Made by a program: the position numbers and the translations under genes. From positions 1 to 20,976 of the forward strand of contig JBKHHW010000045.1 in assembly GCA_046538945.1 (NCBI GenBank): 20,976 bases of DNA, in the 5' to 3' direction. The DNA is from JAEZKC01 sp046538945. Lineage in GTDB: Bacteria > Fibrobacterota > Chitinivibrionia > Chitinivibrionales > Chitinispirillaceae. This document shows positions 7,939 through 16,475 of this stretch, piece after piece (position 1 is the first letter of the stretch; each line of letters begins with the position of its first letter). The notes beneath the pieces were generated by a model, which was given only the letters and a program-made list of their open reading frames with translations, searched no databases and had not been told where the DNA came from.

Positions 7939-8351
7939 ATGAAACGGTAGCAGCCGGAGCAGGAGTATCGTGAGAAGGTCCTGAGGGGGATCTATACTGA
8001 TCTGGCGGATTCGGATCCCCGCAAGACGCTTTAGGAGAAATGGGTGAATGCCAGAGGTGCCATTGCCCGCTTGAACGCTGCGCAATAGAGATCAGGTTGG
8101 TTGATGAGCAGGAGTGTCCCGAGGCGGATCCGGCCGTTGTGGCCGCGGTTATGGTGCCGGTGAAGGCTTTGTGTGAGGAGAGGTTCAGTTTCCGGGAGGA
8201 ACAGAAGAGGGCCGACACATTAAAACCGGAAGAACTTCTGTATGAGAATGTTGAATACGGGCACAACTGTGTTGCTAAAGATAAGGAGTATCTTCACCTT
8301 CCGGGAATGAATGAAGACAGATGTACCTCAACACAGTATGGCAGCAGTTGA
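7939..8351 (+). pseudogene. Decayed small gene with three TAG stops and a frameshift
   Basis: From ATG 7939, preceded by a purine-rich AAAGGAGAAAAGGA stretch, a frame reads like a soluble charged protein (QPEQEYREKVLRGIYTDLAD, then KWVNARGAIARLNAAQ). It is interrupted by TAG at 7948, 8032 and 8086. After 8086 that frame turns into Arg/Trp-rich noise, while the +2 frame becomes protein-like (EIRLVDEQECPEADPAVVAA up to LLYENVEYG) and runs to a stop at 8349-8351. Joined, they would give a protein of roughly 120-135 residues. I recognise no family. TAG is an ordinary stop for other genes here (for example 14443-14445), so recoding is unlikely. The alternative is a real shorter gene from ATG 8040, which has AGGAG four bases upstream. 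Confidence 0.4.
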
Positions 8352-8648
8352 CAGAGAATTTTTCTTTACATTAGGCCCGACTTGTGATTCTTTTTTGAAA
8401 ACTCTGGAAGCTCTGAATCGTAGAGGTGTTCTGGCCTGGCGTATTGTCGGCCACCTGGTTTCCTCTTCTGTCCGGTTGTCCATCGAAAATGTATACCGTA
8501 GGTTGTGCGGTACGGTTGGCCGACGGTCAGATGTTCATCTGATTCTACAGCAGATCTGCGTCCTCTCACAGCTTGCTGGCATATCTTTTGAACCTTACTC
8601 TGAAAAGAGGGTTCCATGAGGGCATTTCAGGGGAAGGTGGTGAATGTA
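8352..8648. other. Region before mdh without a confident gene
   Basis: Frames are open on both strands here (8311-8619 + and 8366-8617 -). Neither shows a recognisable motif, and neither has a convincing Shine-Dalgarno. The + frame ends in an ATGA overlap with the alternative mdh start at 8616, which keeps a coupled small gene possible. No promoter or repeat stands out. Confidence 0.35.
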
Positions 8649-9629
8649 ATGCGGGAGAAAGTGGCTATAATCGGGTGTGGAAACGTGGGAGGAACAACAG
8701 CCTTCAGTCTGGCCTACAGGGGCAGAGCGGATCTGGTTCTGATTGAATCTCCTGAAAGGGAGGGTGTGGCAAAGGCCAAAGCGCTTGATATTCATCAGTC
8801 CTGCTCTCTAATGGAGAGCAGCATCGAGGTGACGGGGACAAGCGACTGGTCTGCTCTGGAGGGGGCCGATCTGTGCATCATAACAGCCGGCATGCCCCGC
8901 GGACCCGGCATGAGCCGGGAGGATCTGCTTTCGGCCAATTCATCCATCATGCGCCAGGTCTCTTACGAACTCAAGCGCCATGCGCCCGACTGCATAGTCA
9001 TAGTGGTGACCAACCCCCTCGATGTGATGGCTTATCAGGTATGCCTTCACACCGGTTTTGATCCAAAACAGGTAATGGGAATGGCCGGTCTTCTGGATAC
9101 GGCACGGTTCCGCACCTTTGTGGCTTCGGAGGTGGGGTGTTCGGTGAAATCGGTTCAGGCTCTGGTTCTGGGGGGACACGGAGACAGCATGGTGCCGGTG
9201 GTGAGTCACTGTTCTGTAAGCGGCATACCTATAACCCATCTTCTTTCTAATTCCCAGATCAGTCGCATTGTGCATCGTACCAGAAAAGGTGGAGAGGAGA
9301 TCGTTTCTCTTATGGGGACGAGCGCCTATTATGCGGCGGCGCAGTGTCTGGCGGAAATGGTGGATGCGGTTCTGGGCGACAGCAAGAACCTGATCACAGC
9401 CAGTGCTTTTGTGGAAGGTCAGTACGGTATAGATGGCCTGTTTGTGGGAATGCCGGTCATTGTGGGACGAAGGGGAGTTGAGAAAGTGGTGGAGATAGAA
9501 CTTGATGACAAAGAGCATGGGGCACTTCTCAAGAGTGCTTCTCTTGTAAAGGAGTCCGTCGAGAAGGCGGCTCAGATGGCAACAGAAAAAGATTCGGATA
9601 ACAGAAATCCTAACTTGATTGTAAGGTGA
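8649..9629 (+). CDS. mdh: Malate dehydrogenase, LDH-like type
   Basis: NAD-dependent interconversion of malate and oxaloacetate in the cytosol. From Met at 8649 the product is 326 residues, of usual family size. Seen: Rossmann motif GCGNVGG (9-15), active-site loop AGMPRGPGMSRED in which Arg84 sits at the position that selects malate over lactate (lactate dehydrogenases have Gln) and Arg90 is the loop arginine, NPLDVM, GMAGLLDTARFRTF with the catalytic Asp and substrate-binding Arg, and GGHGDSM with catalytic His177. The residues after about 305 form a polar tail that looks dispensable. An in-frame ATG at 8616 has a closer GAGGG, but the extra 11 residues lie outside the family N-terminus (MREKVAIIG), so I prefer 8649. 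It is followed after four bases by an acyl-CoA synthetase gene, likely one transcript. Confidence 0.93.
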   Translation: MREKVAIIGCGNVGGTTAFSLAYRGRADLVLIESPEREGVAKAKALDIHQSCSLMESSIEVTGTSDWSALEGADLCIITAGMPRGPGMSREDLLSANSSIMRQVSYELKRHAPDCIVIVVTNPLDVMAYQVCLHTGFDPKQVMGMAGLLDTARFRTFVASEVGCSVKSVQALVLGGHGDSMVPVVSHCSVSGIPITHLLSNSQISRIVHRTRKGGEEIVSLMGTSAYYAAAQCLAEMVDAVLGDSKNLITASAFVEGQYGIDGLFVGMPVIVGRRGVEKVVEIELDDKEHGALLKSASLVKESVEKAAQMATEKDSDNRNPNLIVR

Positions 9630-9633
9630 GCAT

Positions 9634-11163
9634 ATGCTGGTACAACATATTCTGCGCGATGCTGCTTCACGGTTCGGGCAAAAGAACGCTCTCTGGTGTA
9701 AAAACGAGTGGGTTACGTACGGTGAACTGGAAAAAAGATCCGATTCGCTCGCCTGGGGATTGAGAGAGAACGGAATCAGATCCGGTGACAGGGTCGCTCT
9801 CCTGTATGAAAATTCTTCGCAGTATGCAGTCGCTTTCTTCGCGGTGCTTAAAGCCGGGGCGGTCGTGGTGCCGCTTAACGTCAGCAATACTCCGGAAGAG
9901 ACTTCCTATGTGTTGAACTCCTGTGAAGCACGGGGGATAATCGTCCAGGAAAAATATGAAAAACTTTTGCAGGTCTGTCGCTCGGAGGATAGTGCTCCAG
10001 AGTTGGTTGTTTCTGATGATGAGGTGAGTGTGCCTGGAGGCTGTTCATTTGCAGTTTTTTCTGATCTGGAAAACAAAGAATGCGATGGTCCGCCTCCCGT
10101 CTCCACTATCGATGTGGATCTGGCGTGTATAATTTTCACTTCCGGGTCTACAGGAAAGCCCAAGGGAGTTATGCTCAGTCACCTTAATCTGCTCTCGAAC
10201 ACCCGTTCCATTGTGGAGTATCTTCAGCTTGGCAGCGACGACAGGATAATGGTGGTACTGCCGTTCTATTACATTTATGGCAAGACACTTCTGCTTACTC
10301 ACATTGCATGCGGCGGATCGGTTGTGATCGACAACAGATTCACCTTTCCCAATGTGGTTCTTGAGACAATGGAGAAAATGGAGGTGACCGGCTTTGCCGG
10401 AGTACCTTCCACCTACATGATACTGCTGAACAAATCGTCGCTGCGTCAGAAGAAGTTTCCCTCACTCCGATATGTCACTCAGGCCGGCGGGGCCATGGCT
10501 TCCTCCGTACAGAAAGATGTGGCGAGTGTGTTCGCACCGGCAAGAGTTTTTATCATGTACGGCGCTACCGAGCTTTCTCCCAGGTTGACCTATGTTCCCC
10601 CGGAAAAGCTCGAATCGAAATGGGGATCCATAGGTGTTCCCATTCCCAACTGCGATGCATTCGTTGCCGATGAAGAGGGCAATCGGCTTCCGCCCTATAC
10701 CGAAGGGGAGATTGTGGGCAGAGGGTCGAATGTGATGATGGGGTACTGGAGGGATCCCCGGAGCACGTCAAAGGTTTTGAGGCATGGCTTGTATTATACC
10801 GGCGACAGGGGAATCATGGATGAGGAGGGGTTCCTTTTCGTGGTGGGACGCTCGAGTGAGATGCTGAAGATCGGAGGGAGAAGAGTAAGCGCAAAAGAAA
10901 TAGAGGATGCATTGCTGGCTTTGGGGTGTGTGGAGGAGACTGCCGTGATCAGGGTGGATGATCAGATTCTTGGTGAAGCGGCAAAAGCCTTCGTGGTTGT
11001 TAAGGCTGGGTGTGCCGTAAAGGAAAACGAACTCAAAACTATGCTTGCGCGCATTCTGCCCGGCTACAAGATTCCATCCCGGTTCTGTCTGGTTGATTCA
11101 CTGCCCAAAAACGGCTCGGGCAAGATCATAAAGGGAAATCTCGAGGTGAAGGTGGAAGGGTGA
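9634..11163 (+). CDS. AMP-forming acyl-CoA synthetase / ligase (ANL superfamily)
   Basis: A 509-residue adenylating enzyme that activates a carboxylate with ATP and, in most relatives, transfers it to CoA. Core motifs: P-loop-like TSGSTGKPKG at 169-178, YGATELS at 309, YTGDRG near 388, hinge and C-terminal domain GRSSEMLKIGGRRVSAKEIE, and catalytic Lys497 in NGSGKIIKG. The length matches medium/long-chain acyl-CoA synthetases and stand-alone ligases. No carrier-protein or condensation domain is attached, so this is not an NRPS module. The substrate cannot be read from sequence. The ATG at 9634 has AAGGTGAG overlapping the mdh stop codon, indicating a co-transcribed and probably coupled pair. 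The next gene converges with a gap of only three bases and no terminator. Confidence 0.9.
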   Translation: MLVQHILRDAASRFGQKNALWCKNEWVTYGELEKRSDSLAWGLRENGIRSGDRVALLYENSSQYAVAFFAVLKAGAVVVPLNVSNTPEETSYVLNSCEARGIIVQEKYEKLLQVCRSEDSAPELVVSDDEVSVPGGCSFAVFSDLENKECDGPPPVSTIDVDLACIIFTSGSTGKPKGVMLSHLNLLSNTRSIVEYLQLGSDDRIMVVLPFYYIYGKTLLLTHIACGGSVVIDNRFTFPNVVLETMEKMEVTGFAGVPSTYMILLNKSSLRQKKFPSLRYVTQAGGAMASSVQKDVASVFAPARVFIMYGATELSPRLTYVPPEKLESKWGSIGVPIPNCDAFVADEEGNRLPPYTEGEIVGRGSNVMMGYWRDPRSTSKVLRHGLYYTGDRGIMDEEGFLFVVGRSSEMLKIGGRRVSAKEIEDALLALGCVEETAVIRVDDQILGEAAKAFVVVKAGCAVKENELKTMLARILPGYKIPSRFCLVDSLPKNGSGKIIKGNLEVKVEG

Positions 11164-11166
11164 TTT

Positions 11167-13467
11167 TCAGGAAGTCACCAGGTTATTTTCGTCTTCCTTT
11201 GCGCTTTCTTCAGCTTCCGGGGGCAGAGCAGGAAGATAGATGGAAAAGGTGCTGCCTTTGCCTTTTCGTGAATCGGCTACGATCTTCCCGCCGTGCTGGT
11301 TTACTATGGCATAGGCGGCCGTGAGTCCCAGGCCCATTTTTTTGTCCCGGGTTGTATAGTAGGGGTCAAAGATGCGAAGCAGGTCCGTTTTTTCAATACC
11401 TTCTCCTGTATCGCTGATTTTCACACAAACGTACAACCCATTTTCAAGAGATCCCGAAGGGTCATCTTTGATCTTTTCGTTGAGTACTTCGATGGAAATT
11501 GTGCCACCGTGTGGCATGGCTTCATCCGCATTGACAATAATGTTGTTCAACACTTCATCTATCTGTCCCTTATCAATATCGACATCCCACAGTTCTTCAC
11601 TTATTAAGAGCTGATAGTCTGACTGCAGGTCCTGCATGTAGAAACCCACCGAATCGGTAATGAGTTCTCCGATGGATGCTCTTTCCTTTACTGATTGAGT
11701 ATTGTTACGGCTGAAGGTGAGAAGCTGTTTGATCATGCTGTTTGCGCGGAAGGCCGCGGTTTCTGCACTTGTAAGAAGCTTGTTCGATTCTGAACCGTGT
11801 TCGATTCCCATCCGGGCCATGAAGATATTGGTTACTATACTTGACAACAGTCCGCTGAACTCTTCCGCAATGCCGTTGGCCATGACACTCACGGATTCAA
11901 GCTTTCTTGCCTTGAAGTGCTCTTCCTCTATTCTGCGATGATGAGTTATGTCACGGAAAACAATCACGGTTCCGGATCTTTCCCCGGAAGAATCGATAAT
12001 GGGAGCACTGGTTTCGGTTATGATTATCTGCGAATCGTCCTCATTGCGCATATAGAAGTTGCGCAGCGGCGAGGGACCATGTTCCGTGGTGCAGCTGCTG
12101 ATAGGATCATGAACGGTTTCGGTTCCTTGTATTATTTCATACACTTTATAGATATCATTCACGTTTTTACCGATCGCATTTTCTGATGATTCGCCCACGA
12201 GATTGCACGCGGTTTCGTTTATCAGAACCACTTTCCCATCTTTGTCGGTAGCAATCACTCCGTCTCTTATGGAGCGCAGGGTCACATGCAGCCGCTCGCG
12301 TTCGGATCTGACACTCTCTTCCGCTTTGGACTTTTCCTGGATTTCCCTGCGCAATAGGTTGTTGAGTGCATTCAGTTCCGCTGTACGTTCCTCTACTCTG
12401 GATTCAAGTTCCTGATGTGCTTTGAGAAGTTCTTTTCGGGCGTTCTCCTGGTCGCTTACATCCCTGATGACCAGTACCGCTCCTCTGATATTTCCCGCCA
12501 TGTCTCTGAGCAGTGAACCTGAAACGTTGGCCTGAAGCGATACCTTTTTATTTCTCTGCAGGCTTACGATTCCTGAGGGCAAACCTTGCTGTATTAGTTC
12601 GTGCAGATTGTGCTGGTCTTTCATTTCCTTGAATACGGCACTTATATGTCTCCCCTTCAGATCGGCGCTGCTTTTGTGGAGAATTCGTTTGAGAGAAGGG
12701 TTATAGATCTCTATCTGAAGATCCATGTTTACAACCAGCAACCCCTCTGACATGGTGTCTATGATGGTATCTGCCGCCATCGCTGTACTGACGCTGAACA
12801 GATCGTGTCGTCTGACTGCGTAACCGATAATCGCTGCCATTACCGCAAATGAGGTATAGTTAAACTTCGGTACCTCTGCAGAAAAAAGAGGAACCAGGTA
12901 GCTGTTTATAGTCTGAAGTAAAATGGGCAGGGGGAGAGCAAACAGAATGAAAAGGTTCTGGCGGCGGGTGCGCATGTCGCTGCACCGAAGATGATACCGG
13001 CTCAGAAGTATAAGACAGACGATACCGGTAAGAGCAATATAGAATGATTGCACATCCCGTATGACTGAATCCGCGATATCGTAGGACCATCCCGCGTTTG
13101 TTGTTTTGACGGATATACTGTAGAAAAGAGTGTTCAGAACAGAAAATATCAAGGCCGGCAGGTATACAAGAGCTAAAATCCTGCGTACATTGCTGCTCAA
13201 CACTTTAGTATATACCAGTACGAAATGAACCAGAAAGGCTAGAGAAAAGGTCCATACAGTTTGGAGCCTGAGCCAGAACAGGGCGCGCTCCGGCGTTTCG
13301 GACTGTCTAAACATAAACTCGATAAAACAGAGATATGCCAAACTGAGGCATAGGAGGGAAAAGAGCTTGTTCTGTCTGCTTCTTTTGTCTCTGAAGTATA
13401 CATAGGCAGAAAGGTGCAGGCAGACAAAAGTACTTATCAGGGATAAAAACGTATAGAAGGAGATCAT
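11167..13467 (-). CDS. 7TM/PAS sensor kinase-like protein lacking the H-box histidine
   Basis: A 766-residue inner-membrane protein. About seven hydrophobic helices fill residues 2-222 (histidine-kinase 7TM N-terminal type). PAS domains follow at about 230-340 and 395-510, separated by a coiled coil (about 340-395, ELESRVEERTAELNALNNLL). The dimerisation region around 525-590 resembles HisKA, but where relatives have GGIAHDFNN this protein reads NGIAEEFSG: Glu535 replaces the phospho-accepting His. The ATP-binding domain looks intact: N-box Asn near 646, G1 DTGEG at about 686, F box FDPYYTT and G2 MGLGLTAA. It may bind or hydrolyse ATP without autophosphorylating, acting as an allosteric or scaffold pseudokinase. 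The ATG at 13467 lacks a strong Shine-Dalgarno. No response regulator is adjacent. Confidence 0.9.
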   Translation of the reverse strand: MISFYTFLSLISTFVCLHLSAYVYFRDKRSRQNKLFSLLCLSLAYLCFIEFMFRQSETPERALFWLRLQTVWTFSLAFLVHFVLVYTKVLSSNVRRILALVYLPALIFSVLNTLFYSISVKTTNAGWSYDIADSVIRDVQSFYIALTGIVCLILLSRYHLRCSDMRTRRQNLFILFALPLPILLQTINSYLVPLFSAEVPKFNYTSFAVMAAIIGYAVRRHDLFSVSTAMAADTIIDTMSEGLLVVNMDLQIEIYNPSLKRILHKSSADLKGRHISAVFKEMKDQHNLHELIQQGLPSGIVSLQRNKKVSLQANVSGSLLRDMAGNIRGAVLVIRDVSDQENARKELLKAHQELESRVEERTAELNALNNLLRREIQEKSKAEESVRSERERLHVTLRSIRDGVIATDKDGKVVLINETACNLVGESSENAIGKNVNDIYKVYEIIQGTETVHDPISSCTTEHGPSPLRNFYMRNEDDSQIIITETSAPIIDSSGERSGTVIVFRDITHHRRIEEEHFKARKLESVSVMANGIAEEFSGLLSSIVTNIFMARMGIEHGSESNKLLTSAETAAFRANSMIKQLLTFSRNNTQSVKERASIGELITDSVGFYMQDLQSDYQLLISEELWDVDIDKGQIDEVLNNIIVNADEAMPHGGTISIEVLNEKIKDDPSGSLENGLYVCVKISDTGEGIEKTDLLRIFDPYYTTRDKKMGLGLTAAYAIVNQHGGKIVADSRKGKGSTFSIYLPALPPEAEESAKEDENNLVTS

Positions 13468-13639
13468 GTTTCTGTTCTATTTCTAAAAATGTAATTTTTT
13501 AAATACTACTGATAACCTGGTCACTGCTGGGTAATTTCGAATTTGAGGGTCAGAATAAATCAAATGGTATTTCGAACTATTAGAATAACATGATTATACA
13601 GGAAATTCAAGCAGTTGTGTTCTGCGATGAGGTAAACCT

Positions 13640-13669
13640 TTGCAACCGTTTATCTGCTTGAGTTATATT
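13640..13669 (+). promoter_or_regulatory. Candidate sigma-70 promoter for the GT2 operon
   Basis: TTGCAA (13640-13645), an 18-bp spacer and TATATT (13664-13669), about 50 bp before the first glycosyltransferase ATG. The -10 matches five of six and the -35 four of six. The rest of the 255-bp divergent gap is AT-rich; a TATAAT on the - strand (plus 13593-13598) might serve the kinase-like gene, but has no good -35. Confidence 0.4.
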
Positions 13670-13722
13670 TATTCATGAAATCTGCCGGTTAGCATGCGAT
13701 TAATCTGCCGAAATGGAGCCTG

Positions 13723-14445
13723 ATGAACAGCTCGAAAGTTCTCATCATTGTACCTACCTATAATGAACGGGAAAATATCCTCATTCTCATTCCGGAAATC
13801 AGGAAAGTGCTACCTGACGCGAACGTACTGGTTGTGGATGATTCCTCGCCGGACGGTACCAGCCGGGCAGTAAAGGAATTCGCTTCGACCACTCAGGGTG
13901 TTTTCGTGCTTGATCGAACGGCTAAGGAGGGATTGGGAAAGGCTTATATCAGCGGTTTCAGATGGGCGCTAGAGCGGCATTATGAATTTATATTCGAAAT
14001 GGATGCTGACTTTTCCCACAATCCCAAGTATCTTCCTCATTTTCTGGAGAAGGCGCTTGAGAATGATCTGGTGATCGGCTCGCGCTACATAGACGGGGTG
14101 AACGTGGTGAACTGGCCCATGTCGCGTCTTCTCCTGAGCTATTTTGCAAACCGATACGCCCGCGTCCTAACCGGTTTGCCCATTACTGATTGCACCGGCG
14201 GCTACAAATGTTTCAGACGGAAACTTCTCGAATCGATTGATCTGGATTCGATAGCATCTTCGGGATATTCTTTCCAGATCGAGTTGAATTATTTCGCATG
14301 GAAAAAGGGCTTTAGAGTGAAAGAGATTCCGATCGTCTTTACAGATCGTCAGCGCGGGGAATCCAAAATGTCCACCAAAATCATAAAGGAAGCTCTTTTC
14401 CTTATCTGGAAACTCAAGATATCCTCCCTATTCAGAAAACGATAG
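13723..14445 (+). CDS. Polyprenol-phosphate mannosyltransferase-type GT2
   Basis: A 240-residue GT-A fold glycosyltransferase of the DPM1/Ppm1 type. These transfer a sugar, usually mannose from GDP-mannose, onto a polyprenyl phosphate at the inner membrane face, making the lipid-linked donor for later transferases. Seen: N-terminal PTYNERENI, donor-binding VVDDSSPDGT (Asp39, Asp40), the metal-binding MDADFSHNP (Asp94, Asp96), GSRY and the acceptor-loop TDCTGGYKCFRR. There are no C-terminal membrane helices, so it is the soluble short form. The ATG at 13723 has TGGAG five bases upstream. The next gene starts nine bases after the stop, so they form an operon in glycan or glycoconjugate synthesis. 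Donor specificity (mannose versus glucose or another sugar) cannot be proven here. Confidence 0.92.
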   Translation: MNSSKVLIIVPTYNERENILILIPEIRKVLPDANVLVVDDSSPDGTSRAVKEFASTTQGVFVLDRTAKEGLGKAYISGFRWALERHYEFIFEMDADFSHNPKYLPHFLEKALENDLVIGSRYIDGVNVVNWPMSRLLLSYFANRYARVLTGLPITDCTGGYKCFRRKLLESIDLDSIASSGYSFQIELNYFAWKKGFRVKEIPIVFTDRQRGESKMSTKIIKEALFLIWKLKISSLFRKR

Positions 14446-14454
14446 CGGCAACAA

Positions 14455-16074
14455 GTGCATAAAGACCAGAAACTGATATCAATAATCATAGTGAACTACA
14501 AAGTACCCTACTGTCTTCAGGAGTTACTCCGATCACTTCGTCAGACAGAACTTTACGACCGATCTGAAGTGATTATTGTCGACAATGCATCCGGAGACAA
14601 TTCAAGAGAAATCATCACCTCTGAATTTTTGGAAGTCAAATGGATTCAGCTCAAGAGCAATATCGGTTTCGGCAAGGCCTGCAATGTGGGGGTGCACCAT
14701 GCCTCCGGACGGTTTCTGCTTTTTCTCAATCCCGACACGGTCATTTCCTCAAACGCCTTGTCCCAGGCAGTCCGGTTCATGGAAAACAACCCGGAAACAG
14801 GACTTATGGGGCCCAAAATTCTCAACCCTGACGGGACACTTCAGCTGAGCTGCAGGCGCTCTTTTCCCACACCTCTGGTGGCGTTCTACTACTTCTCCGG
14901 GCTGAGCCGACTTTTTCCTAAAAGCAAGAGGTTCGGCAGGTATAATCTTACTTACATGGATGAGAACGAGACCGCTCAGGTGGATGCCATTTCGGGTTCC
15001 TTCATGTTCATGAAACTCGAGTTGTTCAGAGAAATCGGCGGTTTCGACGAGCGGTTCTTCATGTATGGTGAAGACATTGACCTCTGCTTCAGAATTCGGC
15101 AGAAGGGGTATCAGATCTGGTATCATCCTCAGATACAGATAATCCATCTCAAAGGAAAAAGCTCGGCTAAAAGACAGATCCGCTCCAGAATCTATTTCTA
15201 CGATGCCATGATCATTTTCACCAGAAAGTATCAAAAATTCCAGGGGGGATTTTTCCCCAGCTGGCTGGTGTCGTTCGGTATTCTGCTTCAGGCGACATTG
15301 AATATTGGAGCAACACTTTTTCGTTCCTTTACTGCCTGTCTTATGGATCTTCTCGTTCTCAACGGAACTCTCTGGGGAGGGGTGACACTGCAGTATTCTC
15401 TTGAAGGGCAGGTCTCCCCTTATTTGGCCGGACCAGTCGGGTCGCTTATTGAACTGCATCTTCTGCTCTCGTTTGTTTTCATTTTTATGTTCTTATACAA
15501 CGGTGTATATTCGGTGAAGGAATATTCCCGCAGGAATGCACTTCTTTCCGGGTTTCTCAGCTCAGCGCTGTTTATTTCCGGAGTGTACTTTTTGACTCCT
15601 TTTTCCCGGATTGCATTTGGGGTATCTGCTGTAGCTGCAGCAGTTTTCCTGGTGGTATTGCGTGAGGTGTTGCCCAGAGTAACTCATCAGCTCAGGCATA
15701 TTATTTTCGCCCCCGAACGGCTTTTGGTGGTGGGCGATGGTATTGTTGCTCATCAGCTCATACGCAACATTGAAACTAACCGAAACGTGTCGATTGTGGG
15801 GGTTTTAAAACAGCCGGGAAGTGAATCTGGCGGAGAAGTTGAAGGATACCCGGTTCTGGGGGAAATAGAGGATCTTATGAAAGTGCTCGAATGCACTGAA
15901 GTTGATGCTCTGCTGATTGCTTCTTTTGAGCCCTGGTATTCAAAAATTATAGAAGCGATATCTCTTCCCAAAAACCGCAACCTTCAGATCCGCTGGGTAC
16001 CTCAGGATTTCATGGGATCCGGTCAGGCCAAACCGGAGGAGAAGGTGCCGGTACACAATTTCTCTATGTTTTGA
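14455..16074 (+). CDS. GT2 glycosyltransferase fused to a PGT-type membrane/CoA-binding domain
   Basis: A 539-residue protein starting at GTG. Residues 1-250 are a WbbL/rhamnosyltransferase-like GT2 domain: IIIVNYKVPY, IIVDNASGDNS (Asp43), FLNPDT (92-95), and the catalytic-loop GEDIDLCFR (206-213). Residues about 255-415 contain several membrane helices. Residues about 420-510 form a Rossmann-like domain (LLVVGDGIVAHQL, then VEGYPVLGEIEDL, DALLIASFE) that resembles the N-terminal CoA_binding_3 module of WcaJ-type polyprenyl-phosphate hexose-1-phosphate transferases. The catalytic PGT domain that normally follows is absent, and none can be found in any frame downstream. The gene is the second of an operon with the polyprenol-phosphate sugar synthase. 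Both donor and acceptor are unknown. Confidence 0.85.
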   Translation: MHKDQKLISIIIVNYKVPYCLQELLRSLRQTELYDRSEVIIVDNASGDNSREIITSEFLEVKWIQLKSNIGFGKACNVGVHHASGRFLLFLNPDTVISSNALSQAVRFMENNPETGLMGPKILNPDGTLQLSCRRSFPTPLVAFYYFSGLSRLFPKSKRFGRYNLTYMDENETAQVDAISGSFMFMKLELFREIGGFDERFFMYGEDIDLCFRIRQKGYQIWYHPQIQIIHLKGKSSAKRQIRSRIYFYDAMIIFTRKYQKFQGGFFPSWLVSFGILLQATLNIGATLFRSFTACLMDLLVLNGTLWGGVTLQYSLEGQVSPYLAGPVGSLIELHLLLSFVFIFMFLYNGVYSVKEYSRRNALLSGFLSSALFISGVYFLTPFSRIAFGVSAVAAAVFLVVLREVLPRVTHQLRHIIFAPERLLVVGDGIVAHQLIRNIETNRNVSIVGVLKQPGSESGGEVEGYPVLGEIEDLMKVLECTEVDALLIASFEPWYSKIIEAISLPKNRNLQIRWVPQDFMGSGQAKPEEKVPVHNFSMF

Positions 16075-16350
16075 GACTTTCGGTACTTCTCTGATTACAA
16101 GAATACGTCTGATGCTCTCCTTTTGCATCTTCGGGCACTGTTGGTTTTTCTGCTCTCTCATCGGTGAGTTTACCCTGTTGGAGCGGTGTAAGCTGCTTTT
16201 CTGAAGAAGTGTGGTGCATCTATAGTCCGTGACTACACCGGGGCTCTTCTGGATGGTTTTCCGGGCAAGAAATCGAGATTCTGATTGGCTTGAAAGTTGA
16301 AACTACATAAGGAGAGGGAGACGTATTAGAAGAGTGATGAATTATTTCTG
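16075..16350. other. Gap before the tRNA genes
   Basis: No gene is visible on either strand. There is only a weak GATGC/GCATC hairpin (16111-16129) that might end the GT2 operon, and a 7-bp CGGTGTA/TACACCG inverted repeat (16184-16190 and 16234-16240). An AAGGAG near 16309 has no usable start after it. Confidence 0.4.
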
Positions 16351-16380
16351 TTGACACTTCCACTCTCCTACTAGTATTTT
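16351..16380 (+). promoter_or_regulatory. Promoter of the tRNA genes
   Basis: A perfect TTGACA (16351-16356) and TATTTT (16375-16380) with an 18-bp spacer. The start would fall near 16387, a few bases before the tRNA-Gly 5' end. An alternative -10 is TAGTAT at 16372 with a 15-bp spacer. Confidence 0.6.
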
Positions 16381-16394
16381 ACATTTTCCTGATT

Positions 16395-16469
16395 GCGAGA
16401 GTAGCTCAGTGGTAGAGCTCTACCTTGCCAAGGTAGCTGTCGCGGGTTCAAATCCCGTCTCTCGCTCCA
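16395..16469 (+). tRNA. tRNA-Gly (GCC)
   Basis: A complete cloverleaf: acceptor GCGAGAG paired with CTCTCGC, D arm GCTC/GAGC, anticodon stem CTACC/GGTAG with loop TTGCCAA (anticodon GCC), T arm GCGGG-TTCAAAT-CCCGT, discriminator T and an encoded CCA at 16467-16469. It reads glycine GGC and GGU codons. Confidence 0.97.
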
Positions 16470-16475
16470 ATCATT

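Noticed and set aside
8311..8619. 102-codon + frame with an ATGA overlap to the alternative mdh start
   Set aside because: No recognisable motif, no Shine-Dalgarno, neutral codon use and a competing open frame on the opposite strand. Left as unresolved.
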